From contig JAIESL010000093.1 of the NCBI GenBank assembly GCA_019746095.1, positions 1 through 34,195 on the forward strand: DNA of 34,195 nt. The letters are read 5' to 3'. Position numbers and translations under genes: made by a program. Positions within the stretch are counted from its first letter, which is position 1. The number at the start of each line of letters is the position of its first letter. This DNA comes from Caulobacteraceae bacterium (GTDB lineage Bacteria > Pseudomonadota > Alphaproteobacteria > Caulobacterales > Caulobacteraceae). The notes under the pieces were generated by a model, which ran no database searches, had not been told where the DNA came from, and was given only the letters and a program-made list of their open reading frames with translations. This document shows positions 1 through 7,860 of this stretch, one piece after another.

Positions 1-92
1 GAGGTCACGAAACCCCAGGCGAAGAAGAGGGTCGTCACATAGGCGAAGGCGAGGCCTGTGCCCTTCGGCCTGGCTGGTGATGTGTCAGTCAT
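1..92 (-). CDS. Sugar MFS transporter, N-terminal fragment
   Basis: The gene reads leftward off the window edge; only the first 30 residues are visible. The start ATG (complement of 90-92) is preceded on the minus strand by GGGGAAAAGC, a reasonable ribosome binding site. The residues run from a short polar head into LAFAYVTTLFFAWGFVT, which resembles the first membrane helix of the fucose/glucose/galactose permease branch of the major facilitator superfamily. It lies downstream of, and in the same direction as, the TonB-dependent receptor, so it would fit as an inner-membrane importer for glucose or malto-sugars. The family assignment rests on one helix only and is tentative. Confidence 0.55.
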   Translation of the reverse strand, partial: MTDTSPARPKGTGLAFAYVTTLFFAWGFVT

Positions 93-210
93 GCTTTTCC
101 CCGGGTTCCTGCGCTGTGTGGTGTGATCATTGCGAACATTGGCCGTCGCCGACAACGGTCATGTTCCGCGGCCTTGAGGCCTGGCGCGCGGTGCCGCCGC
201 CCGGCCGTGA

Positions 211-245
211 AACGAAAGGGCCGCCCCGGTCTCCCGAAGCGGCCC
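211..245 (-). terminator. Rho-independent terminator after the TonB-dependent receptor
   Basis: GGGCCGC (218-224) and GCGGCCC (239-245) form a perfect 7-bp stem with a 14-nt loop. Read on the minus strand the stem is followed by TTTCGTT. It lies 22 nt beyond the receptor stop codon, as expected for a terminator of that gene, and separates it from the transporter that follows. Confidence 0.6.
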
Positions 246-266
246 CCTGCTGACCGTTTGGGACGA

Positions 267-2981
267 TCAGTACCGGTAGTTCAGACCGACCAGGAAGGTC
301 CGGCCGTAGACCTGATGGTCGATGATCCGCCGCTCGTCACCGTTCTCGTAGGTGTAGAAGGGCTCGTCGGTCAGGTTGTTGACCTGGAACTGGGCCGAGA
401 GGCCTTCCAGCGGTCCCGATTCAAACTGGTAGCCGATCTGGGCGTCGACGATGGATTCCGCCCCGACCTGCCGCAGGGTGCGGCCGTTGCCGAAACCGGC
501 GACCTCGCCGAGGAACTCGGAGCGGTAGCGGTTGCTGATCCGGGCCTGCACGCCGTCCCGCTCATAGTAGACGGTCAGGTTGGCGACGGTTTCCGACAGG
601 CCGGGGATCGGCGTGGCGGGGTTGCCCGGATCGGGCTGGATTTCGCTCTCGGTCGACGAGATCGAGAACTGGCCGCCGAAGCCTTCAAGCGCGGGAGAGA
701 TGAAGTCGAACGGTGTGGAGACCGCGAACTCGATCCCGTACAGCGCGCCGCCTTCGCCATTGGCCGGGGCCGAGACGATGCCCTGGTTGATGACGGCGGT
801 GCCGGCACCGGTGGGGAAGCCCGTGAAGTCGGCCACCTGGTTCTGGTTGTAGATGTAGGTGTCCAGGTCCTTGTAGAAGGCGGCCAGCGAGACATAGGCC
901 GAGCGGCCGAAATACTGCTCGATCGAGATGTCATAGACGTTGGCGATCCAGGGCTTGAGTTCCGGATTGCCGCCACCGCCGCTCCAGGGCGAGCTGTTCA
1001 CCGTCGCGCCCGGCACGTTGAGCGCGGCGTTGAAGCCGAAGGTCCGGGAGGCGCGCATCTCGTCCATACGCGGACGGGCCTGGGTCCGGGCCGCCGCAAG
1101 GCGCAGGTAGCGCTGGTCGCCGATTTCGAAGATCAGGTTGGCGCTGGGCAGCAGCTCTGCATATTTCTCGCCGCCCGTAATCGCGACCGAGCGGGTCGAG
1201 GCACCACCGCCGGTGGCTGCGAAGCCGGACGAGCTCTGGTCCACCACGACGACCTGGAAGCCGAAGTTACCGGTGACCGGCACGCCGCTCCAGCTGGTGT
1301 CGAGGTTGGCGCGGATGAACGGGGTGAAGATCGTCTCCGACACCGTCCAGTTCTTGGCCAGGACGTCCGAGTTCGGGTTGCGGATCCGCTGGAAGAAGCC
1401 GCTGTTCAGCAGGCCGAGGGTGTCATAGCTGACCATGCCCGGAATGCCGATGAAGTCGAGCGAGGTCGGTGCCAGACGGAACTGGGTCGGGACCACCGGG
1501 AAGCCGCCGCCGGCCACGCCGAGGAAGAACTCGTCGGCGATCAGTTCCTTTTCACGACGGTTGTAGTTGATGCCGAAATCCACCGAGGTGATCGGGCCGT
1601 CGCTATAGTGGGCCGTCGCCTGCAGCCGCGTGGCAAACAATTCGTCGGTGACGGTCGGGCTGTTCAGGTAGCCGTCCTGGCCACCCGGAACGACGTCGCC
1701 ACCCCAGCCCTGCGGGCTGCTGGGACGGATCAGGTTGAAGTCGGCGTAGTTCAGAAGGTTGTCGAACTGCGGCACGCCGTTGCCGTCGATGCGGAAGGTC
1801 AGGGTGTCCGCTGCGCCCGAACCGTTGTCACCGGTGCCGGCATAGCTCTCGATGATCTGGTCGGTCCGGTCGACGCCCGAGTAGCTGATGTCCGCCGAGA
1901 GGGTCCAGTGCTCGTTCGGGGTGAACTCGGTGTTGAAGCCCAGCGACATGATCTCGCTCTCGCGAGTGTTCACGTCATTGCGGACGACGCCGCGAACATT
2001 GGTGAACTGTCCCTGGGTGATCAGGCCGTCCGTGACGGTGAAGCCGGGCTGCAGCGAGGCCGAGGACCACTGCAGGGGGAATTCGATCCCGCGCAGAACC
2101 TGGGTGTTGTCGAAGGTCGAATAGAAGGCGTCGAAGGTGGTGTGCCAGCGGTCATTGGGCCGGAACTCAACCACGCCCATGAAGCCGTCGCGCTCGAGCT
2201 CCGACGACATGACATAGGGCTTGGTGCCGCCGATGACGCGGGCGCTCGGGGTGACGTTGGGATAGCCCCAGGCGTTGAACCGCTCGGACTGGTAAGGCGA
2301 GCCCATGTGGGCATAGCCGAGCGCGATACCGATCGTGTCGTCGGCGAACTGGTCGATGTAGGAAATGCTGTAGCGGGTGCCGTTGTCGGTCGTCCCGGCG
2401 TTCAGGGCCCCGATGTCGTTCACCTCATACCGCACGTTGGCGGCGAAGGCGCGACGGCCGTAGGCCAGCGGGCGGATCGTCTGCAGATCGGCGGTGCCGG
2501 CGAGGCCCTGGCCGACCAGCGCCGAGTCGGGCGTCTTGTAGATGGTCACGCCTGACAGCAGTTCCGACGGATACTGGTCGAACTCGACGCCGCGGTTGTC
2601 GCCGGTCGTGACCTGTTCACGTCCGTTCAGCAGGGCGGTGGTGAAGTCGGGACCAAGGCCGCGAATCGAGATCACCTGGCTGCGGCCATCAAGGCGCTGC
2701 GCGGTCAGGCCGGGCAGGCGGGCCAGCGATTCGGCGATGGAGACGTCCGGCAGCTTGCCGATGTCTTCTGCGGTCACGACCTCGACGATCGAGGTGTTGT
2801 TGCGCTTGGCGGCGATCGAGCTCTGGATCGAGGCCCGGATGCCGGTCACGACGATCTCGTCGATCTCCTGCGCCTCGGGAGCATCCTGAGCGGCGGCAGC
2901 GCCGGCGAAGGAAAGAATCCCGATCGCGCCGAAGGCGGCTCCGGCAAGGAGGCGCGCGCGCCGGGTGACTTGGTTTCTCAT
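267..2981 (-). CDS. TonB-dependent outer-membrane receptor (maltodextrin-type)
   Basis: This is an outer-membrane active transporter of the Xanthomonas/Caulobacter TonB receptor subfamily, powered by TonB-ExbBD. Residues 1-32 form a Sec signal peptide ending in AAAAQ. A TonB box, EIVVTG, is at residues 42-47. The plug domain follows with the typical DIGKLPDVSIAESLARLPG and SIRGLGPDF segments. The C-terminal barrel closes with an aromatic residue (FLVGLNYRY). Three ATGs lie in tandem at the start; the third (2981) is best spaced from the AGGGAG ribosome binding site, giving 904 residues. Position beside alpha-amylase, alpha-glucosidases and a LacI regulator suggests a maltodextrin substrate, as shown for Caulobacter MalA; the substrate is inferred from context. 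Confidence 0.93.
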   Translation of the reverse strand: MRNQVTRRARLLAGAAFGAIGILSFAGAAAAQDAPEAQEIDEIVVTGIRASIQSSIAAKRNNTSIVEVVTAEDIGKLPDVSIAESLARLPGLTAQRLDGRSQVISIRGLGPDFTTALLNGREQVTTGDNRGVEFDQYPSELLSGVTIYKTPDSALVGQGLAGTADLQTIRPLAYGRRAFAANVRYEVNDIGALNAGTTDNGTRYSISYIDQFADDTIGIALGYAHMGSPYQSERFNAWGYPNVTPSARVIGGTKPYVMSSELERDGFMGVVEFRPNDRWHTTFDAFYSTFDNTQVLRGIEFPLQWSSASLQPGFTVTDGLITQGQFTNVRGVVRNDVNTRESEIMSLGFNTEFTPNEHWTLSADISYSGVDRTDQIIESYAGTGDNGSGAADTLTFRIDGNGVPQFDNLLNYADFNLIRPSSPQGWGGDVVPGGQDGYLNSPTVTDELFATRLQATAHYSDGPITSVDFGINYNRREKELIADEFFLGVAGGGFPVVPTQFRLAPTSLDFIGIPGMVSYDTLGLLNSGFFQRIRNPNSDVLAKNWTVSETIFTPFIRANLDTSWSGVPVTGNFGFQVVVVDQSSSGFAATGGGASTRSVAITGGEKYAELLPSANLIFEIGDQRYLRLAAARTQARPRMDEMRASRTFGFNAALNVPGATVNSSPWSGGGGNPELKPWIANVYDISIEQYFGRSAYVSLAAFYKDLDTYIYNQNQVADFTGFPTGAGTAVINQGIVSAPANGEGGALYGIEFAVSTPFDFISPALEGFGGQFSISSTESEIQPDPGNPATPIPGLSETVANLTVYYERDGVQARISNRYRSEFLGEVAGFGNGRTLRQVGAESIVDAQIGYQFESGPLEGLSAQFQVNNLTDEPFYTYENGDERRIIDHQVYGRTFLVGLNYRY

Positions 2982-3032
2982 CATCATTCTCCCTAGGGGC
3001 CACCGCATTTCTAACGAAGCGTCCGGCGTCGT

Positions 3033-3066
3033 CGCAAAGTTATGCAAACTTATGGGAACCTTGCAA
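3033..3066 (-). promoter_or_regulatory. Candidate promoter and LacI-type operator of the TonB-dependent receptor
   Basis: On the minus strand TTGCAA (3066-3061) and CATAAC (spacer 16) make a plausible -35/-10 pair. The 14-bp stretch CGCAAAGTTATGCA (3033-3046) overlaps the -10 and matches, with one mismatch per half site, the TGCAA-N4-TTGCA dyad at 3210-3223. That is how a repressor site would be placed. No experimental support; the half-site similarity is what is seen. Confidence 0.4.
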
Positions 3067-3189
3067 GTCGGTAATATGGGCCGACGGCGCATCCGTGTCC
3101 AAAATGTGACGGGGAAGGCCGGCCATGCTGCAGCGCACAAGGCGCTTTCCCGTTATCCCGCCGCATTTCCGACGCCAAACGCATTCGGA

Positions 3190-3223
3190 TTGACAGGAGG
3201 CGGCTCCGCTGCAAAATCTTGCA
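3190..3223 (+). promoter_or_regulatory. Candidate promoter with overlapping LacI-type operator for the alpha-amylase
   Basis: TTGACA (3190-3195) is a perfect -35 element. Twelve bases later GCTGCAAA resembles the Caulobacter housekeeping -10 consensus GCTANAWC. A dyad with perfect 5-bp arms, TGCAA-AATC-TTGCA (3210-3223), covers the -10. LacI-family repressors commonly bind such dyads over the -10. Similar sequence recurs upstream of the lacI-like gene (7779-7803). Confidence 0.5.
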
Positions 3224-3273
3224 AACCGATCTGCGCGGCCACGTCGTCGCCGGACACCTGAGGAACGCCAGCC

Positions 3274-5109
3274 ATGACCTTCCCGGCCAGACGCACCGGC
3301 AGATTGAGCTTCGGCCTCCTGGCAGCCCTGGCCGCGCTGGCGGGCGCGGGAGTCACGACGCCGGCCGCGGCCCAGGGGGCATCGGAGGCGCTGCAGGCCT
3401 TGCGGGAGCGTCCGCCCGAAGACGAAGTGATCTATTTCCTGCTGCCCGACCGGTTCGCCAACGGCGACCCGTCAAACGACCTGGGCGGCCTGGCGGGGGA
3501 CCGGCTGGTCACGGGTTATGACCCGACCGACCCGGGCTTCTACCATGGCGGCGACCTGGCCGGCCTGACCGCGCGGCTCGACTATATCCAGGGGCTGGGG
3601 GCAACCGCCCTCTGGCTGGCCCCTGTCTTCCGGAACAAGCCGGTGCAGGGACCGCCGGGCCAGGAGAGCGCCGCCTATCACGGCTACTGGATCACCGATT
3701 TCACCCGCGTGGATCCGCATTTCGGGACGGAGGCCGAGTTCCGGGCCCTGGTCGATGCCGCTCATGCCCGCGGGATGAAGGTCTATCTGGACATCGTCAT
3801 CAACCACACCGCCGATGTGATCCAGTACCGCGAATGCCCGCAGAATGACTGCGGCTATCGCTGGGCGCGCGACTATCCGGTCCAGCGTCGCGGCGGGCTG
3901 GACGGCGAGGCCATCAATGCCGGCTTCGTCGGGGATGGATCGGATCAGGATTTCGCGCGGCTGACACGGCCCGACTATGCCTACAGCCCCTACGTCCCGG
4001 CGGGCGAGGAAGAGATCAAGGTGCCCGCCTGGCTGAACGACATCGGCCTGTACCACAACCGCGGCAACAGCGCCTGGTACGGCGAAAGCGCGCTGGACGG
4101 CGACTTCTCCGGCCTCGACGATGTGATGACCGAGCATCCGCGAGTCATCGAGGGCTTCATCGACCTGTATGGATCGTGGATCGAGACCTACGGGATCGAC
4201 GGGTTCCGGATCGACACCGCCAAACACGTGAATCCGGAGTTCTGGCAGGCTTTCGTCCCCGCCATCCTCGCGCGGGCCCGCGCGGCCGGAATCCCGAATT
4301 TCCATATCTTCGGCGAGGTCTACGGCTTCGAACCGGGCGAGCTGGCGCGCCATACGCAGCTGGACGGCCTGCCGAGCGTCCTGGACTTCGCCTGGCAGCG
4401 CAGTGTCCAGGAGGCTGTCGCCGGGAGCCTCGGGCCGGACCGGATCGCCCGCGTAATCAATGCCGATCCGGTCTATGCCGGCGGTGAGGCCGCAGCCCTG
4501 CAGTTGCCGACCTTCATCGGCAATCATGACATGGGGCGCGTCGGCCATCTGATCCTGAAGGATCGCCCGACCATCTCCGACCGGGAGCTGCTGGACCGCA
4601 CGACCCTGGCCCATGCCATCCTGGTTCTGGGCCGCGGCGTACCGGTGATATACTACGGCGACGAACAGGGTTTCACCGGCGACGGGGACGATCGAAGGTC
4701 GAGGCAGGACATGTTCCAGACCCTAACCCCGAGCTATGCCGATGACCGACGTATCGGCGCGGCCTCCGGCCCGTTCGACACCGGTGCGGACCTGTATCGC
4801 CGGATCGCGGAGATGACGGCGGTTCGCGCGGCGGACGCCCGGCTGCGGCGGGGTCGGGTCCTGGTCCGCACCGCCGACCAGACCCCCGGGATCCTGGCCA
4901 TCTCCCGCCTCGATGACGGCGGCGAGACCCTGGTGGTCTTCAACACCGCCAACGAAGCCCGCACCGTCAATGTCGCGGTCGAGACGGGGTCGGCCGAATG
5001 GCGCGCCCTGATCGGGTCCTGCCCCGCCCGCGCTTCGGCTCCGGGCGTCATCTCCCTGTCCTTGCCCGCCCTGGGCTATCTTGCCTGTGTAGCCGAAAGC
5101 CCCGCGTGA
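3274..5109 (+). CDS. Secreted GH13 alpha-amylase family hydrolase
   Basis: The enzyme hydrolyses alpha-1,4-glucosidic bonds of starch or maltodextrins outside the cytoplasm. A signal peptide covers about residues 1-34 (basic head, AALAALAGAGV core, AAAQ cleavage region). All GH13 conserved regions are present: DIVINH at 173-178, GIDGFRID with nucleophile Asp314, FGEV with acid/base Glu348, and GNHD with Asp419. The length of 611 residues suits a single catalytic barrel plus a C-terminal beta domain. Start ATG is preceded by GAGGAA about 8 nt upstream. It runs divergently from the TonB receptor and overlaps, or nearly abuts, the alpha-glucosidase downstream, so the two are probably co-transcribed. 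Exact specificity (amylase, neopullulanase or cyclomaltodextrinase) cannot be told from motifs alone. Confidence 0.92.
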   Translation: MTFPARRTGRLSFGLLAALAALAGAGVTTPAAAQGASEALQALRERPPEDEVIYFLLPDRFANGDPSNDLGGLAGDRLVTGYDPTDPGFYHGGDLAGLTARLDYIQGLGATALWLAPVFRNKPVQGPPGQESAAYHGYWITDFTRVDPHFGTEAEFRALVDAAHARGMKVYLDIVINHTADVIQYRECPQNDCGYRWARDYPVQRRGGLDGEAINAGFVGDGSDQDFARLTRPDYAYSPYVPAGEEEIKVPAWLNDIGLYHNRGNSAWYGESALDGDFSGLDDVMTEHPRVIEGFIDLYGSWIETYGIDGFRIDTAKHVNPEFWQAFVPAILARARAAGIPNFHIFGEVYGFEPGELARHTQLDGLPSVLDFAWQRSVQEAVAGSLGPDRIARVINADPVYAGGEAAALQLPTFIGNHDMGRVGHLILKDRPTISDRELLDRTTLAHAILVLGRGVPVIYYGDEQGFTGDGDDRRSRQDMFQTLTPSYADDRRIGAASGPFDTGADLYRRIAEMTAVRAADARLRRGRVLVRTADQTPGILAISRLDDGGETLVVFNTANEARTVNVAVETGSAEWRALIGSCPARASAPGVISLSLPALGYLACVAESPA

Positions 5110-5132
5110 CCGCCCAGATTCTCGAACTCTCC

Positions 5133-6737
5133 ATGCCCCGGACCTCCGCCGCCGAATGGTGGCGGGGGGCCGTCATCTATCAGGTCTATCCGCGCAGTTT
5201 TGCCGACACCAACGGCGACGGCATCGGCGACCTGCCCGGTGTCACGCGGCACCTCGACCACATCGCCTCCCTCGGCGTCGATGCCATCTGGCTCAGCCCC
5301 TTCTTCACCTCGCCGATGAAGGACTTCGGCTACGACGTGGCGGACCACTGCGACGTCGATCCCATCTTCGGCACCCTGGCGGACTTCGACCGGCTGATCG
5401 AAAAGGCCCATGGCCTCGGCCTGAAGGTCATCACCGATCTGGTCTTCGCCCACACCTCTGACCAGCATGGCTGGTTCCGCGAGAGCCGCCGGTCGCGCAG
5501 CGGGCCGAAAGCCGACTGGTATGTCTGGGCCGACCCCCGCCCGGACGGGTCGCCGCCCAACAACTGGCAGTCAGTCTTCTCCGGTCCGGCCTGGACCTGG
5601 GATGCCCGGCGCGGCCAGTACTACATGCACAATTTCCTGCCGGAGCAGCCCCAGCTGAACCTGCACAATCTCCAGGTCCAGGATGCCCTGCTGGATGCCG
5701 CCCGCTTCTGGCTGGACCGCGGCGTCGACGGCTTCCGTCTGGATGCGATCAATTTCACCATGCACGACCCCGGCCTGAGGGATAATCCGCCCCTGCCGCC
5801 CGGCGGCAAGCGGACCCGGCCGTTCGACTTCCAGGACAAGCTACACAACCAGTCCCAGCCCGGGATCGCTGCCTTCCTGTCGCGTATCCGCGCCCTGACC
5901 GACAGCTATGGCGGCCGGTTCACCGTGGCCGAGGTGGGCGGCGACCACTCCGAGCGCGAGATGAAGGCCTTCACCGAGGGCGATGACCATCTGAACAGCG
6001 CCTATGGCTTCCTCTACCTCTATGCGCCGGCCCTGGGTGCGGCGCAGGTCCGCGAGGGAGCCGAAGCCTGGCAGGGCCGCGCGGGACAGGGCTGGCCGTC
6101 CTGGACCTTCTCCAATCACGACGCGCCGCGCGCCATTTCACGGTGGGCCGAGGGTCGTGACCTGACGGCCTATGCCGAGATGGCGATGCTGCTGTTGATG
6201 ACACTGCGGGGCAATGTCTTCATCTACCAGGGCGAGGAGCTGGCCCTGCCCCAGGCCGATGTTCCCTTCGAGCGTCTGGTCGATCCCGAGGCGATCGCCA
6301 ACTGGCCCCAGACTCTCGGCCGCGATGGTGCCCGCACCCCCATGCCCTGGAAGGCGGACCAGCCCCAGGCCGGCTTTTCGAGTGCCGAGCCCTGGCTGCC
6401 GATTGACCCGCGCCACATCGGCCTGGCCGTCGATCGCCAGGAGCGCGACCCCGCCTCCATCCTGCACACAACCCGTCGCCTGATCGCGCTCCGCAAGGCC
6501 CATCCGGCCCTCATGATGGGCGATATGACCCTGCTGGACGGAACGGGCGATCTCCTGTGTTTCGAGCGGGTCTGGCGCGGCGAACGGCTGGTCTGCGTCT
6601 TCAACCTCGGCCACCATCCCGCCCCCTGGTCCCTGCCTGTCGGCCTTCGGGTCATTGAGTCCGTGAATCTCAGTGCACCGCCGCACGGGATGTTGCCGCC
6701 GATGGCCGGGCTGGTGCTGTCAGGGGGGCCGGGGTGA
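5133..6737 (+). CDS. Cytoplasmic GH13 alpha-glucosidase
   Basis: It probably releases glucose from maltose and short maltodextrins after import, since no signal peptide is present. It opens with the characteristic EWWRGAVIYQVYPRSF and carries GH13 regions DLVFAHTSD, GVDGFRLD (nucleophile Asp204), TVAEVGG (acid/base Glu267) and SNHD (Asp330). The length of 534 residues is typical of the oligo-1,6-glucosidase/alpha-glucosidase group. The start is uncertain: GTG at 5106 overlaps the amylase stop as GTGA, whereas ATG at 5133 lies closer to the conserved N-terminus; neither has a strong ribosome binding site. Its stop lies 2 nt from the stop of the convergent LacI-type gene. Confidence 0.92.
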   Translation: MPRTSAAEWWRGAVIYQVYPRSFADTNGDGIGDLPGVTRHLDHIASLGVDAIWLSPFFTSPMKDFGYDVADHCDVDPIFGTLADFDRLIEKAHGLGLKVITDLVFAHTSDQHGWFRESRRSRSGPKADWYVWADPRPDGSPPNNWQSVFSGPAWTWDARRGQYYMHNFLPEQPQLNLHNLQVQDALLDAARFWLDRGVDGFRLDAINFTMHDPGLRDNPPLPPGGKRTRPFDFQDKLHNQSQPGIAAFLSRIRALTDSYGGRFTVAEVGGDHSEREMKAFTEGDDHLNSAYGFLYLYAPALGAAQVREGAEAWQGRAGQGWPSWTFSNHDAPRAISRWAEGRDLTAYAEMAMLLLMTLRGNVFIYQGEELALPQADVPFERLVDPEAIANWPQTLGRDGARTPMPWKADQPQAGFSSAEPWLPIDPRHIGLAVDRQERDPASILHTTRRLIALRKAHPALMMGDMTLLDGTGDLLCFERVWRGERLVCVFNLGHHPAPWSLPVGLRVIESVNLSAPPHGMLPPMAGLVLSGGPG

Positions 6738-6739
6738 GG

Positions 6740-7753
6740 TCAGCCGCCGCAGCTCTCGCGCACGATCAGGTCGGTGGGAATCCGCTCCGAGCGGCCGACC
6801 GAATCGCCGGGATTGTCGATCAGCTTGGACACCAGGAGACGGCCCGCCTTCATCGTGTCCTGGGCGATCGTGGTCAGGGCCGGGCGGCTGTAGCGACTGA
6901 ACGGCACATTGTCGAAACCGATGACCGAGACATCCTCGGGCACGCTCAGACCGGCCTGCAGCAGGGCCCGCACGGCCCCCAGGGCGATCTGGTCCGAGGC
7001 ACAGACCACGCCGTCAAATTTCACGCCGCGCCGGATCAGACTGTCGACCGAGGCCTCGGCCGACTCCACCTCGAAATGGGCCTCCATGATCAGGTCGGGA
7101 TCGGCCTCGATGCCCGAGCGGGCGAGGGCTTCCAGATAGCCGCGGTGGCGTTGCATCGCCTCGGGGGGCTCCAGGTCCCCCAGAAAGACGATGCGCTTGC
7201 GCCCCAGTCGCGCAAGATGCAGCGTTGCGCGCCGACCGCCCGCCAGGTTGTCGGACCCGACCGAACAATAGGCCTGGTCGGGCATCTGGGCACCCCAGAC
7301 CACGAACCGCCCCTCGGTCTCCGCCAGCCGGTTCAGACTCTGATGGAGCGTGCTCTGGCCGAGAAAGATCACGCCATCGGCGCGGCTCGTGTTCATCGCC
7401 GCCGACAGGTCGTCGTAGCTGGTCGGCGAGAAATGACTCATGATCACATCGCAGCCGCGTTCGCGCGCCGCCTCGCCGACTCCCGCCAGGAGTTCGAGGA
7501 AGAAGGGGTCGCTGAGCCGGCCCTCGCGTCCCTGCGGACGGGGCGTGACCAGCGCGATAACGCCTTCGGCGCCGATCGGACCCGCCGGCATGTAGCGCCG
7601 GAACGGATAGTCATGCTCCCGCGCCAGCTTCCAGATCAGCTGTTTGGTGCGGGCATTGACCGCCGGGCTGTCGTTGAGGGCGCGGGACGCCGTCGAGATC
7701 GACACGCCCGCGAGCTTGGCCAGGTCTTCCAGACGGGTGTTGCGGCGGCTCAA
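6740..7753 (-). CDS. LacI-family transcriptional regulator of the maltodextrin locus
   Basis: The protein is a sugar-responsive repressor. An N-terminal helix-turn-helix and hinge is obvious (TRLEDLAKLAGVSISTASRALND), followed by a periplasmic-binding-protein-like sensor domain with GVIFLGQ, DGVVCASDQIALG and VSVIGFDN motifs. No ATG precedes the helix-turn-helix. The TTG at 7753 is chosen because GGAG sits 7 nt upstream and gives 337 residues, the usual LacI-family length; another TTG lies a few codons further up. It is transcribed divergently from the GH97 gene and lies between the two arms of the starch locus, so it probably senses a malto-sugar and binds the TGCAA-type dyads found in both divergent regions. 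Confidence 0.9.
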   Translation of the reverse strand: MSRRNTRLEDLAKLAGVSISTASRALNDSPAVNARTKQLIWKLAREHDYPFRRYMPAGPIGAEGVIALVTPRPQGREGRLSDPFFLELLAGVGEAARERGCDVIMSHFSPTSYDDLSAAMNTSRADGVIFLGQSTLHQSLNRLAETEGRFVVWGAQMPDQAYCSVGSDNLAGGRRATLHLARLGRKRIVFLGDLEPPEAMQRHRGYLEALARSGIEADPDLIMEAHFEVESAEASVDSLIRRGVKFDGVVCASDQIALGAVRALLQAGLSVPEDVSVIGFDNVPFSRYSRPALTTIAQDTMKAGRLLVSKLIDNPGDSVGRSERIPTDLIVRESCGG

Positions 7754-7778
7754 GCGTGGGCTCCGGTTGAATTCCAAT

Positions 7779-7803
7779 CTGCAAATTTTGCTGCAAATCT
7801 TGC
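7779..7803. promoter_or_regulatory. Tandem candidate operator between the LacI gene and GH97 gene
   Basis: Two 12-bp direct repeats, CTGCAAATTTTG and CTGCAAATCTTG, follow each other without a gap at 7779-7802. Each contains a dyad: GCAAA-T-TTTGC at 7781-7791 (perfect) and GCAA-ATC-TTGC at 7793-7803. The site lies upstream of both divergent genes, and CTGCAAAATCTTG also occurs before the amylase at 3209-3221, arguing for one regulator and autoregulation. Confidence 0.55.
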
Positions 7804-7860
7804 TTGTTCTGCGCCGCCCAGGGCGCGCTTGGCAAGAGCGGCGTCCCGGAGGGCCGACGA

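Noticed and set aside
123..2555. Long open frame of 810 codons antisense to the TonB-dependent receptor
   Set aside because: It is the mirror of a clearly conserved receptor gene in high-GC DNA; the translated sequence is low-complexity and rich in Val, Gly, Arg and Asp without motifs.
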